Shown here: positions 44,707 to 53,756 of the stretch, one piece after another
How the letters are laid out: each line of letters begins with the position of its first letter
How positions within the stretch are numbered: position 1 is the first letter of the stretch
Origin: JACPPO01 sp965262505
Lineage (GTDB): Bacteria > Acidobacteriota > Vicinamibacteria > Vicinamibacterales > UBA2999
Assembly (NCBI GenBank): GCA_965262505.1
Contig: CBDHFM010000030.1
Coordinates: 2,914,001-2,978,000, forward strand
Direction: 5' to 3'
DNA: 64,000 nt
Made by a program: the position numbers and the translations under genes
Notes under the pieces: model-generated
Seen by the model: only the letters and a program-made list of their open reading frames with translations
Told to the model about the DNA's origin: nothing
Database searches by the model: none

Positions 44707-45915
44707 CTATCGCGTTGTCGATAGGAGTGTCGGTTCGATCAGGGCGCGGGCGGCGGAGACGATCTCGGCCGGCGGCGCCGTGAGACCGCCTCCCTGGGCC
44801 AGTGCGCGCGTGCCGCCCCCTCGCCCGCCAAACCGATTCGTGAGCTGCCGCAATACGACGTTCGCATCGGCCGGCACGCCTGCTGCGCAGGCAACCACAA
44901 GCGACACGGGTGGCCCTGGCGAGACCAGCACCACGCACGCACGCGCGTCGGCCGTCGCCGCGGCCGCGAGGGCTTTCAGCCCGCCCACGTCCCATCCGTC
45001 GATCGCCTGGACGACGAGGCGCACGCCGCCGACCTCAGGAGCGTCTGCGGCCAGCCGTGCCCCTTCCTGCGCGGCGAGCGTCCCCTGTAGACCCTTGATC
45101 TGCTTCCGAAGGTCCTGGGACTCGCCCTGCACACGCTCTACCGCCGCCGGAAGATCGTCAGGCAGGACGGACAGCACTCGGACGCTGCCCGCGACGGCGT
45201 CTCTGAACGTGCGCATCGCGCGCAGGGCGCGGGCGCCGCACGCAAATGTCAGCCTCGCACCTCCGCGCAGCCGCTCGGCCGAGAGTGTCGCGATCACGCC
45301 GATGGCGCCCGTTCTTTCCACGTGCGTGCCGCCGCACGCCGACAGATCGAAGCCGGACACGTCTATGAGGCGGAGCGTCCCCTCACGCCCGGACTCCTTC
45401 CTCAGCGGCAGGTTCGCCGCTTCCGCCTGGGAGACGAATCGGATCAGGACCGGCCGGTCCTCCCACACGATCCCGTTGGCTTCGTCCACGGCGCGCTCGA
45501 CCTCCGACGGCGTCACCTCCCGTGCGAGGTCGATCGTCGACACGTCGGCACCCATGTGAAAGCCGACGGTTCGATTGTCAAACAGCCGGTCGAAGGCAGC
45601 CGACAGCACGTGCTGTCCCGTATGCTGCTGCATGTGATCGAACCGCCGCGCCCAGTCAATCTCACCGGTCACGGCAGCGCGCGCATCCAGCCCGGTCGAC
45701 AACACATGAATCACGTCGCCGTCCACGTCCACCGCTTCGACGACGGCCGCCGCACCGAGGCGGCCCGTGTCGAACGGCTGTCCACCGGATGAAGGATAGA
45801 ACGCGCTGCGATCGAGGGTCACCGCCGGACGTCCTTCGTGCTCGAAGGCGTGACTGACGACGGCGTCGAACGTACGGCAGTTGGGATCGCTGTAATAAAT
45901 GCGGTTCGTCACCAC
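44707..45915 (-). CDS. AlaX-type alanyl-tRNA editing protein with DHHA1 domain
   Basis: From GTG 45915 (VVTNRIYYSDPNC) the protein is about 402 residues. The editing zinc site is HMQQHTGQHVLS (HxxxH) and the later CGGTHV. A coiled-coil stretch (QDLRKQIKGLQGTLAAQEG) joins a C-terminal DHHA1-like domain ending GGRGGGTRALAQGGGL. It removes serine or glycine wrongly attached to tRNA-Ala. The preferred start follows the kinase stop by one base. An upstream ATG at 46014 would place 33 unlike residues inside the kinase gene. Confidence 0.88.
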   Translation of the reverse strand: MVTNRIYYSDPNCRTFDAVVSHAFEHEGRPAVTLDRSAFYPSSGGQPFDTGRLGAAAVVEAVDVDGDVIHVLSTGLDARAAVTGEIDWARRFDHMQQHTGQHVLSAAFDRLFDNRTVGFHMGADVSTIDLAREVTPSEVERAVDEANGIVWEDRPVLIRFVSQAEAANLPLRKESGREGTLRLIDVSGFDLSACGGTHVERTGAIGVIATLSAERLRGGARLTFACGARALRAMRTFRDAVAGSVRVLSVLPDDLPAAVERVQGESQDLRKQIKGLQGTLAAQEGARLAADAPEVGGVRLVVQAIDGWDVGGLKALAAAATADARACVVLVSPGPPVSLVVACAAGVPADANVVLRQLTNRFGGRGGGTRALAQGGGLTAPPAEIVSAARALIEPTLLSTTR

Positions 45916-45916
45916 G

Positions 45917-47720
45917 CTACTCGGAGACGGCGGGAAGATCGAAGTAGAAGATCGCGCCGCCGGCGGCTGCGCGTCGGTAGCCGATTCGCCCTCCGAGCGA
46001 GTCGATGATGCCACGGCTCACCGACAGGCCGAGACCGGTCCCCTCGCCCACCGGTTTGGTGGTGAAGAACGGCTCAAACAATCTCGCCTCGTGTTCGGGC
46101 AGGACGCCGGGGCCGGTGTCCTCAACCTCCAGGATCGCCCGATCGCCCTCGTCGCGCGTCCGGATCGTGACGCGGCCCGGGGAGCGGCCTGACATCACAA
46201 TCGCCTGCTCTGCGTTGGCGACGAAGTTGAGGGTGACCTGCTGAAGCTCGGCTGGCACAGCCAGTACGTGACGAACGGATGTGTCATAGATACGCACCTC
46301 GCCCTCCTCGGTCACAAGAGGCCGCTGCCGCAGGACCAAGACGGACGAGATGACGTCAGTCAGCCGCACCCGCTCCGCATCGCCCGTCTGCTGCCGCGCA
46401 AAGAGCGCCAGGTTTCTGACAAGCCCGCAGGCGCGGGCGCTTTCCTTCTGAATCAGCATCAGATCGCTCTTGGCATCGTCAGGGACGTTCGCCTGCGTCT
46501 GCAACAACTCCGAAAAACCAAGAATCGCCTGCAAGGGATTGTTGATCTCGTGCGCCACGCCCGAGACGAGCTGGCCGATCGCGGTAAGGCGCTCCTGCCG
46601 GATCACCTGCTGCTGCAGCGACCGCACCTCCGCCGCCATCCGGCGCTCCTCAGCCACCTGCGCGTCCAGAGCGGCGCGGGTGTCGTTGAAGCGGTGCAGC
46701 ATATGGTCGAACGACGACTGCAGCTGGCCGAACTCAAGTGTGGCCATGGGCTTCGCTTCCATCGGGGCGAAGTTGCCCGAGGCGACCCGCTCCGCAGCGG
46801 CCTCCAGATGCCCGACCGACTTCGTCAGCCGGCGCGAGACAACGAGCGCGACCAGCAACCAACCACCGGACCCTAGCGCCAAAATCGCGAAGCTGCGCGT
46901 CCACAGCGAGAACGCCCTGTCGAAGGCCAGGGACATCGGAATGCCCACCGTGACGAGCCACGGCCCGCCAGGGACCATCGCCGCGCCGTAACATGCGGCG
47001 AACGCCGTCCAGGCCTTCGCGTTGCTCTGGTGCCCGTGCGTCACCGCCGGAAAAGCCCGCATCGAGCACCTCGCCGAGGTAGGGTTCCGGGTCCATGCTT
47101 CGCGCCAGAACGCGATCGTTCGATTCGCTGATGGTGACCACCGACCCCTCGGGCACCATCTGGAGGCCGAACACGCCTTGCAGCAGTTGTGGAATCAGGT
47201 AGAACACCACCACCGCGACGACCTCACCAGCGGCATCGCGAACGGGATACCCAATCATCACGTAGTGGCGCCCGGAACCGGTCTTCCGCATGGTGAATAC
47301 GACACGCGACTCCGTTTCGAGAACCGATGCGGCCAGATGCGCCCGGTCTGCGGACGTTTCCGGGAATGGGTTTCCGCCCGCCAAGACCCGGGCCTCACGG
47401 TCGATGAGCAAGATATCGATGAGCGCGGACTGCCGCCCCCACTGGGGCCGCAGGAGGGGCTCAGCGGCGCTGGCATCCAGGTCTTGTAGTGCGGGGTTCG
47501 TGGACAGGTGGTCGAACATCCTGTCGATCCCGGTCAGTTCACGCTCGATCGCCGACGCCGTCCGAGTCGAGGCGACCTCCGTCTGGCCGCTCAGTTCCTC
47601 CACCGTCTCGCGAAACTCTCCGAGACCCAGCGCCACCGCAGCGGCGACCATCAGAGCAAAGAACGCGAGGAGCGCCAGGGCAAGCTGTCGTCTAAGTGGC
47701 TGTTGCCGTAGGTTCAGCAT
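45917..47720 (-). pseudogene. Cache-domain sensor histidine kinase, frameshifted
   Basis: The first half (MLNLRQQPLRRQLALALLAF, Cache sensor with VFTMRKTGSGRHYVMIGYPV) ends in one frame near 47045. The second half continues in another with GPWLVTVGIPMSLAFDRAF, TM2, a HAMP linker, HisKA HEINNPLQAILGFSELLQ (phospho-His), and ATPase boxes NFVANAEQAI, DTGPGV and GTGLGLSVSRG. One base gained or lost near 47040-47060, next to a TTTT run, separates them. With it repaired the kinase is about 600 residues. Response regulator and output genes are not adjacent. Confidence 0.85.
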
Positions 47721-47749
47721 CTGATCAGGGGCGAAATGTTAGCAGGACT

Positions 47750-48433
47750 TTACCTGACCCTTCGAGGCAACAGCGGGTCGGAGACACCTTTCTGTGCAAA
47801 ACCGGCGGCGCGCAAGACGCAGCTGTCGCAGCGCCCGCAAGGGCGCCCGTCAGGATCGGGGTCGTAGCAGCTGTGCGTCAGGCCGTAATCGAGGCCGAGC
47901 TCGAGCCCTTTCTGGATGATCTCGGCCTTGGTCAGGTGCTGGAGGGGGGCATGAATGCGGACCCTGGCGCCGCCGACGCCCTCAGCCGTGGCTAGCGACG
48001 CCAGATCCTCAAAGGCCGCAATGAACTCCGGTCGGCAATCGGGATACCCCGAGTAATCGAGCGCATTCACGCCGATGAAGATGTCGCGGGCGCCCAGTGT
48101 CTCCGCCCAGGCAAGCGACAGCGCCAGGAACACGGTATTCCGCGCAGGCACATAGGTTGAGGGAATCCCTGCGCCGCCGATGGGGCGGTCTTTCGGGACA
48201 GGCGCGTCGGTGGTCAGGGACGACCCGCCGAACACGGAGAGGTCGGCGTCGAACTCGACGTGCCGTTCCACGCCAAGCGCGGCGGCCACGGCGCGAGCCG
48301 CGCCAAGCTCTCTGGCGTGGCGCTGCCCGTAACGGAGCGTCAACGCGAACAGGCGGTACCCCTCAGCGCGGGCAATGGCCGCAGTCGTGTAAGAATCCAG
48401 CCCCCCGCTCAACAACACAACCGCGTTTCGCAT
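47750..48433 (-). CDS. queC: 7-cyano-7-deazaguanine synthase
   Basis: This 227-residue PP-loop ATPase has LLSGGLDSYTTAAIA, STYVPARNTVFLALSLAWAE, GVNALDYSGYPDCRPEFI and the zinc cysteines in CGRCDSCVLRAAGF. It turns carboxydeazaguanine into preQ0, on the path to queuosine. queE lies directly upstream on the same strand, so a two-gene operon is likely. queD and queF are not in the window. Confidence 0.93.
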   Translation of the reverse strand: MRNAVVLLSGGLDSYTTAAIARAEGYRLFALTLRYGQRHARELGAARAVAAALGVERHVEFDADLSVFGGSSLTTDAPVPKDRPIGGAGIPSTYVPARNTVFLALSLAWAETLGARDIFIGVNALDYSGYPDCRPEFIAAFEDLASLATAEGVGGARVRIHAPLQHLTKAEIIQKGLELGLDYGLTHSCYDPDPDGRPCGRCDSCVLRAAGFAQKGVSDPLLPRRVR

Positions 48434-48464
48434 TCGTGTTTTCTAGTTAGCGATTAGTGACTGG

Positions 48465-49106
48465 TCACACGCCGCGCGTGCCGGAACCCCAGATGTACTT
48501 GTGAAGCTGGACCTGGACGCGTGCGGGCAGCCGATCGGCCAGCACCCACTCCGAAAGGTGTCTCAGGTCCATCACGCCGTGCGCGGGCGACAGGTGAACC
48601 GCCGCGACGCGGGCGCCCAAGCGATACTTCGTGATCACGTCGCGCGCGAACTCGTAGTCCTCCCGATCCGCCACGACAAACTTTGCTTCATCGTGGGGAC
48701 GAAGCCGTTCAAGATTGCTCCAATCATTGCGATGAGACTCCCGGCTGCCAGGGCACTTCACGTCCAAAATGGTGACAACGGCTTCTGGTACGTCCGCGGT
48801 ACTGCGATGGCCACCGGTCTCGAGCAGCACGGTGTTGCCCCGATCGAGCAGCGATCGCATGAGCGGGTAGACGGCCTCCTGCAGCAGCGGCTCTCCGCCG
48901 GTCACTTCGACCAGCGAACAGCCGAGACGATCCACCTCGGCGAGCACCTCCTCCAGCGACTGTTTGTGCCCCTCGTGGAACGCGTACTCGGTGTCGCACC
49001 AGGAGCAGCGGAGGTCGCAGGCAGCGAGGCGCACGAGCACGCACGGCCGGCCCGCGTAGGTCGACTCCCCTTGAATGGAGTAGAAAATTTCGTTAATCGT
49101 GAGCAA
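48465..49106 (-). CDS. queE: 7-carboxy-7-deazaguanine synthase
   Basis: This 213-residue radical SAM enzyme has the cluster CDLRCSWCDTEYAF, preceded by SIQGESTYAGRPCVLVRL, and VTGGEPLLQEAVYPLM (GGEP box). It makes 7-carboxy-7-deazaguanine in queuosine synthesis. It lies 31 bp upstream of queC. The DUF72 gene starts divergently 26 bp away, so both promoters share a very short spacer. Confidence 0.92.
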   Translation of the reverse strand: MLTINEIFYSIQGESTYAGRPCVLVRLAACDLRCSWCDTEYAFHEGHKQSLEEVLAEVDRLGCSLVEVTGGEPLLQEAVYPLMRSLLDRGNTVLLETGGHRSTADVPEAVVTILDVKCPGSRESHRNDWSNLERLRPHDEAKFVVADREDYEFARDVITKYRLGARVAAVHLSPAHGVMDLRHLSEWVLADRLPARVQVQLHKYIWGSGTRGV

Positions 49107-49132
49107 TCTCTTTATTATCGTCTCCTTACCTC

Positions 49133-50109
49133 ATGAGCGTGCGAATTGGTACATCGGGCTGGAGCTATCCCTCCGGGAAGGGAAAGTGGAACGGCCTCTT
49201 TTATCCGGCGACGCGTTCGAAGCGCGCGGGAACGGCCGGGTTTGACGAACTGCGCTTCTACTCGGACCACTTCGATACGGTTGAGGTGAACTCCACTTTC
49301 TACGGACAGCCCAGCGCCAACGTCACCACCGGGTGGGTTGCGCGCACACCAGCCCGTTTCGAGTTTTCGCTGAAGCTGTATCAGAAGTTCACGCACCCGA
49401 AGATGTTCCGGGACGCCGCGCTGAAGTCGGCACCAGGCCCCGAGGGCTCCCTGCTCGATGTGCTCGCGATGGTGACCCGGAGCGACATTGACGATTTCAG
49501 GGCCGGCATCGAGCCGATCGCGCAGGCCGGCAAGCTTGCCGCGCTGCTCGCGCAGTTTCCCCCAAGCTTCAAGAGCACGCCGGCGTCGGTCGACTACCTC
49601 GGCCGGCTGTTGCGCCTCTTCAGCGACTATCCGCTGGCGGTTGAACTGCGGCACAGCAGTTGGAGCGACGCCTTTGGCGAAACGCTCCAACTCTTGAACA
49701 GCTTCGGGGCCGCGTGGGTTCAGATTGACGAGCCCAAGTTTCGGTTGTCAATCCCCGGCAGAACGCGCTGCCGAACGTCACCGGGTTCTATTACATGCGG
49801 CTGCACGGACGAAACGCCGCTCAATGGTGGCGTCATGACAAGAGCGAGGAACGGTATAACTATCTCTATTCGGCGAAGGAGCTCAAGGAGTTGGCCGAGA
49901 CAGCAGGGGCCGCGAAGGCACTTGTGAAGAAGGCCTACCTGTACACGAACAACCACTTCGGCGCGAAATCGGTCGTGAACGCGGTGATGCTGAAGGCGCA
50001 GCTCGGCGAGCCGATCGAGGGCGAGTATCCACCGGAACTGGTGGAGCGGTACCCGGACATCCGCGATCTCGTGGCGACGCCACGTCCGGCCGTCAAGGTT
50101 TCACCGTAA
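49133..50109 (+). pseudogene. DUF72 family protein, frameshifted at a C run
   Basis: The first frame (MSVRIGTSGWSYPSGKGKW, STFYGQPSANVTTGW, VELRHSSWSDAF) is typical of DUF72. After IDEPKFRLSIP it leaves the family, whereas QNALPNVTGFYYMRLHGR continues in another frame to 50109, ending VERYPDIRDLVATP. One extra C in the CCCC at 49753-49756 would join the halves into about 325 residues. An indel at a homopolymer suggests a sequencing or assembly slip. The tail overlaps the convergent cyclophilin gene by 17 bp. Confidence 0.82.
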
Positions 50110-50776
50110 TGCTCTTGATGACGTCGGTTTCTTCAAGTTCCTGCGCGACATCCATCCCCGAAATGACCTGACCGAAGACGGTGAAGTCGGGATCCAGCTC
50201 CGGTTGAGGCCCGAACGAGATGTACATCTGACTGTCCGCCCGGGTCGGATCGCCCGGGTGGGCGACCGCGACGGCCCCGAGCTGGTGCTTGCGTAGGGGA
50301 CTGACCTCGGATACGCCGATCGGAGTGCCGCTTCCCCCCGAACCCCACGTGGGGCGCCTGGTCATGTTGCGTGTCTGCGGATCGCCAAACTGAACGACGA
50401 ATCCCGGCACCACCCGGTGTACGCGCAGGCCGTTGTAGAACCTCCGCTCGACCAGCGCCACGATGTGCTCGACGGTCCTCGGCGCTTCGACGGGGTACGT
50501 CTCGATCTCAATCGTGCCCTTGACGGTCGCGACGACCAGGACGGGCGGCGTGCCGTCCTCCGCAGCGGCCACCTCCGGTCCGGCCTCGGGAGCTGCTGGT
50601 TCGCTGTCGGGAGCCGTGGTCCCGGCAGGAGCGCCGCCGATCGGATCAGCGACCGCCGTCTCGTCCACGGTCGCCTCTGGGGCGCTGGGTGAGCACCCCA
50701 CCAACGCGAGAGTCACGATGACGAGGGGGACAATTCGCGTCACGCTTGCGACGAATATCGCACTCCTTCGCCTCAT
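50093..50776 (-). CDS. Cyclophilin-type peptidyl-prolyl isomerase lipoprotein
   Basis: From ATG 50776 the protein is 227 residues with lipobox LALVGC, a low-complexity Ala/Pro/Asp/Glu linker of about 50 residues, and a short cyclophilin domain: GTIEIETYPVEAPRTVEHIV, FYNGLRVHRVVPGFVVQFGD, then MYISFGPQPELDPDFTVFGQ and VISGMDV. The Arg and Phe of the active site (HRVVPGF) are present. It folds proteins at the cell envelope. Its start overlaps the nth stop (ATGA). Confidence 0.88.
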   Translation of the reverse strand: MRRRSAIFVASVTRIVPLVIVTLALVGCSPSAPEATVDETAVADPIGGAPAGTTAPDSEPAAPEAGPEVAAAEDGTPPVLVVATVKGTIEIETYPVEAPRTVEHIVALVERRFYNGLRVHRVVPGFVVQFGDPQTRNMTRRPTWGSGGSGTPIGVSEVSPLRKHQLGAVAVAHPGDPTRADSQMYISFGPQPELDPDFTVFGQVISGMDVAQELEETDVIKSITVKP

Positions 50777-51513
50777 GCTGTCCTCCGTTGAACCGGCTCT
50801 TTTCGAACCTCTTGGGCCTTTCGGGCCCTGTGAATCTTCTGAACCCCAATTCTTTGACATTCCTCCCGGATGACGCAATCCCCGCACCGCGGATGCACCG
50901 GCCGGCACACGTTCTGCCCCCAGGTCACCAGATACAGATTGATGTACGGCCACCACCGGCGGTCGGTGGCACGGTACAGCGCCTGTTCAGTTTCTTCGGG
51001 TGAGGTCGTCGCCACCCATCCGAGCCGGTTCGAGATCCGGTGCACGTGCGTATCCACGCAGATATTCTGGAGGCTGCGAAAGCCGAGAATCATCACCAGG
51101 TTCGCGGTCTTGCGGCCAACCCCCGGCAGCTTCACGAGCTCGTCCATCGTGGAGGGCACCTTGCCGCCACAGCAGGTGACGAGCATCTCGCAGCACGCTT
51201 TCACGTATCGCGCCTTGTGGCGGTAGAAGCTCACCGGGTAGATCAGCCGCTCGATCGCCTTCACAGGCAGCTTCGCCAGCGTCCGGGGTGTCCTGGCGAC
51301 CTTGAACAGCCGCGTCGACGCCGCGTGCGTCGTCGCATCCTGGGTACGCGCGGACAGGACGGTTGCGATGAGAATCTGAAAAGGATTCTCCGCCTGCTCC
51401 TCTGAAATCTTCTCGACCGCCGGTAGCTCGAGTCCGGTAATCGCCTGGGCAAGGGCCCGCATGACGTGCTCGACCTTGCGGGGCGAGGGCTTGCGAGGGG
51501 ATCTCTTAGCCAC
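50773..51513 (-). CDS. nth: Endonuclease III
   Basis: The HhH-GPD enzyme has ARTQDATTHAASTRLF, the helix-hairpin-helix LPGVGRKTANLVMI with its catalytic lysine in GVGRK, the catalytic aspartate in VDTHVHRISNRLG, and a 4Fe-4S loop CRPVHPRCGDCVIREEC with four cysteines. It removes oxidised pyrimidines. GTG 51513 (VAKRSPRKPSP) gives a normal-length protein of about 246 residues; the upstream ATG 51552 adds a hydrophobic stretch unlike the family. Its stop overlaps the next gene's start. Confidence 0.9.
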   Translation of the reverse strand: MAKRSPRKPSPRKVEHVMRALAQAITGLELPAVEKISEEQAENPFQILIATVLSARTQDATTHAASTRLFKVARTPRTLAKLPVKAIERLIYPVSFYRHKARYVKACCEMLVTCCGGKVPSTMDELVKLPGVGRKTANLVMILGFRSLQNICVDTHVHRISNRLGWVATTSPEETEQALYRATDRRWWPYINLYLVTWGQNVCRPVHPRCGDCVIREECQRIGVQKIHRARKAQEVRKEPVQRRTA

Positions 51514-51656
51514 GAAGGACACGAAGATCACGAATCGGAATACGTGTGCCAAACGAGATCACGAGCATTCAAGACTCTTTCGGCACGCAAGAACAGTACG
51601 CGTCAAGAATACCGATTGTAGAGCGTAAAGAATCCAATCTTCGTGTTCTTCGTGGC

Positions 51657-52583
51657 TCACGGGACCGGCGTCAGTGGCGGTTCGCCGCCGAGCACAGCGA
51701 TGACGTTGCTCGCCGCGAGATCCGCCATCGCCGTCCGTGTTTCCGTGGTGGCGCTGCCAAGATGGGGCGCCAGCACGACATTCTCGAGCGTGAGCAGATC
51801 CTCGTAGACCTCTGGCTCGCGCTCGTAGACGTCGAGCGCAGCGCCAGCAATCAAGTGGTTGCCGAGCGCCCATGCCAACGCCGCCTCATCGACAACAGGT
51901 CCGCGGGTGGTGTTGATCAGATATGCCGATCGCTTCATGCGCGCGAGCTCAGCCTGTCCGATGAGGTGGTGCGTCTCAGGCGTCAGCGGGACGTGCAGCG
52001 ACACGATGTCCGACGTTGCGAGGAGCCGGTTGAGCGGGATGCCGTCTCCGGACCGGGACGAGTGCGCGACCGACATCCCGAAAGCAGAGGCGCGCGCGGC
52101 GACCGCCTTCCCGATCCGCCCAAAGCCCACTACGCCAAGCTGCCGGCCGCGGAGCTGCATGCCGAGGAGCTGATCGAACGCCCATCCGCTCCAGCCGTTG
52201 CGGCGGAGCATGCGCTCTCCCTCGCCCAGGCGGCGGGTGACGGCCAGGATCAGGGCCAGCGTCAAATCGGCCGTGGCGTCCGTCAGGACATCCGGCGTAT
52301 TCGCCACGATGATGCCTCGCTCACGAGCGGCCACAACGTCGATGTTGTTGTAGCCGACGGCGACGTTCGCAATCACGCGCAGGGCCGTGCCGGCCTCGAT
52401 CACTGACCGATCGACGATGTCAGTGATCATCGACAGCAGCGCATGCCGGCCGGCAATCCGCGCGACCAGCTCGTCGTGCGCCAGGGAGCCTGGGCCCTCG
52501 AAGCGATCGACCTCACATGCTGCTTCGAGACGGATCATGACCGAGGAGGGCAGCGTGCGGGTGATCAGGATGGGAGGTTTCAT
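51657..52583 (-). CDS. D-isomer 2-hydroxyacid dehydrogenase (glyoxylate/hydroxypyruvate reductase type)
   Basis: This 308-residue NAD(P)-dependent enzyme has VGYNNIDVVAARERGI, the Rossmann loop GVVGFGRIGKAVAARASAFG, LHVPLTPETHHLI, the catalytic Arg in INTTRGPVVDEAAL, Glu in DVYEREPEV and His in APHLGSATTETR. It reduces a 2-keto acid; glyoxylate is the usual guess. It follows the microcompartment operon on the same strand after a palindromic spacer, so a metabolic link is possible but not shown. Confidence 0.85.
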   Translation of the reverse strand: MKPPILITRTLPSSVMIRLEAACEVDRFEGPGSLAHDELVARIAGRHALLSMITDIVDRSVIEAGTALRVIANVAVGYNNIDVVAARERGIIVANTPDVLTDATADLTLALILAVTRRLGEGERMLRRNGWSGWAFDQLLGMQLRGRQLGVVGFGRIGKAVAARASAFGMSVAHSSRSGDGIPLNRLLATSDIVSLHVPLTPETHHLIGQAELARMKRSAYLINTTRGPVVDEAALAWALGNHLIAGAALDVYEREPEVYEDLLTLENVVLAPHLGSATTETRTAMADLAASNVIAVLGGEPPLTPVP

Positions 52584-52620
52584 CAGGTCTACCGCGATGT
52601 TCGTGCTGCTGTATGCCGCT

Positions 52621-52681
52621 GTAGCGAGGGGGCTTCACCCCTCGCGTGGAGCCGACGCGCAGGCTGAAGCCTGCGCGCTAC
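52621..52681. repeat. REP-like double hairpin
   Basis: Outer arms GTAGC and GCTAC enclose two hairpins: GCGAGGGG/CCCCTCGC (52624-52645) and GCGCAGGC/GCCTGCGC (52657-52676, TGAA loop), joined by GTGGAGCCGAC. This has the form of a dispersed REP/REPIN unit. It lies between the microcompartment operon and the dehydrogenase gene and could also stop transcription. Confidence 0.6.
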
Positions 52682-52700
52682 GTACCGTTGGGTGACAGAA

Positions 52701-52925
52701 TCAGTGCCCCCAGGACTGGCAGTAGCCGCAGTGATCGCACGGCACGGCTGGCTCAATCAGGCAGGGGCCGTCCGTATCGGCGCCGGCGGGCAGCCCGAAT
52801 CTTCCGTGGCTTGCGTGGAGCCGCACGACCGCCGCCAGCGGCGGCTGAGCGCGATCATCGGCCGACACGCCGGCCTGACGAGCGATCGCCGCACGCACGA
52901 GTCCACGCAGCTCCTGCTCGTTCAC
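52701..52925 (-). CDS. Tiny Cys/His-rich protein of the microcompartment operon
   Basis: 74 residues. An N-terminal MNEQELRGLVRAAIARQ could form an amphipathic helix like the peptides that target cargo into microcompartments. After a variable middle (RLHASHGRFGLPAG) the C-terminus holds CDHCGYCQSWGH, three cysteines and two histidines that could bind a metal or iron-sulfur cluster. I do not recognise the family. The start overlaps the upstream EutN stop by 4 bp, so it is made with the shell proteins. It may be a cargo or cluster-bearing accessory. Confidence 0.6.
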   Translation of the reverse strand: MNEQELRGLVRAAIARQAGVSADDRAQPPLAAVVRLHASHGRFGLPAGADTDGPCLIEPAVPCDHCGYCQSWGH

Positions 52926-53194
52926 GCAATCACGTCCACGGTGTCGATGATCCCCACGACCGCGGCGTCGACAGGCGCCAGCTTCCGGCCGAGCGCCTCT
53001 CCTGCCGCGCGACCTTCCATCACGATCAGGACCTTCTCGTGCACGCCGGCGCCGAGCGCGTCCACCGCCAAAAGCGCCGTGCCACGTGGCTTATCGTCGA
53101 GCGTCAACAGCTGCACGAGAAGCAGCTTGGCACCTTCGAATGTGGCGTGCTTCTGCGTAGCGACGACCGTTCCGACGACTCGTGCGATCTGCAT
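52922..53194 (-). CDS. BMC-P (EutN/CcmL) shell vertex protein, copy 3
   Basis: This 90-residue OB-like pentamer-forming protein has MQIARVVGTVVATQKHA, LLAVDALGAGVHEKVLIV, and the closing DAAVVGIIDTVDV. Pentamers cap the vertices of microcompartment shells. Its ATG shares a base with the stop of the preceding EutN gene (TGATG), and its own stop overlaps the small Cys/His gene. It carries no recognisable extra domain. Confidence 0.9.
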   Translation of the reverse strand: MQIARVVGTVVATQKHATFEGAKLLLVQLLTLDDKPRGTALLAVDALGAGVHEKVLIVMEGRAAGEALGRKLAPVDAAVVGIIDTVDVIA

Positions 53195-53460
53195 CAGTTA
53201 AGATCCCAGTGATCCACGATACCGACGATGCCTGCGTCCGTGGGAACCCCTGTCGGATAGAACGGAAGGCTCGCCTCCTTCCCGCGCACGAAAAACACGG
53301 TTTCTCCAACCCCGGCACCAACGGCGTCAACCGCCACGAGCGTTCGGCCGGACGCACTGCCGTCGGCCGCCAGCGGCTGCAGCACCAGCAGCGTCAACCC
53401 CGTCAGATTCTCGTCTTTTCGCGTGGCGACGACGTCGCCGACGATCCGGGCGAGCTGCAC
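53194..53460 (-). CDS. BMC-P (EutN/CcmL) shell vertex protein, copy 2
   Basis: From GTG 53460 (VQLARIVGDVVATRKDENL) this is about 88 residues, with LVAVDAVGAGVGETVFFVRG and GIVGIVDHWDL. The C-terminus differs from the other two copies (no IDTVDV), so it may sit in a distinct place or form mixed pentamers. It starts 4 bp after the first EutN stop. Confidence 0.88.
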   Translation of the reverse strand: MQLARIVGDVVATRKDENLTGLTLLVLQPLAADGSASGRTLVAVDAVGAGVGETVFFVRGKEASLPFYPTGVPTDAGIVGIVDHWDLN

Positions 53461-53464
53461 CAGC

Positions 53465-53740
53465 TCAGCTCCCTGCCGCAACGTCGACCGTATCGACGAT
53501 GCCGACGATCGCCGCGTCGACCGGGCAGTCTTTCATGCCGGCCGCCATCCGGGCGGAGCTGCCGCCGACGATCAGGACCGTCTCGCCGACGCCCGCGTCG
53601 ACGGTGTCGACAGCGACCAGATAGGTGCCTTCGGCCTTGCCCCGTGGGTCCATGGGACGGGCCACGAGCAGCTTGTTACTGACAAGCCTCGCGTCTTTCC
53701 GCGTGGCAACAACGGTCCCGACGATGCGGGCGAGGATCAT
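53465..53740 (-). CDS. BMC-P (EutN/CcmL) shell vertex protein, copy 1
   Basis: From ATG 53740 (MILARIVGTVVATRKDARL) this is 91 residues, with YLVAVDTVDAGVGETVLIVG, then GSSARMA and a closing VDAAIVGIVDTVDV. It is the first of three consecutive pentamer genes; the three share the fold but differ in surface loops. A longer frame upstream would begin in the BMC-H end and is not used. Confidence 0.9.
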   Translation of the reverse strand: MILARIVGTVVATRKDARLVSNKLLVARPMDPRGKAEGTYLVAVDTVDAGVGETVLIVGGSSARMAAGMKDCPVDAAIVGIVDTVDVAAGS

Positions 53741-53756
53741 CGGGCCGAGTACCCTG

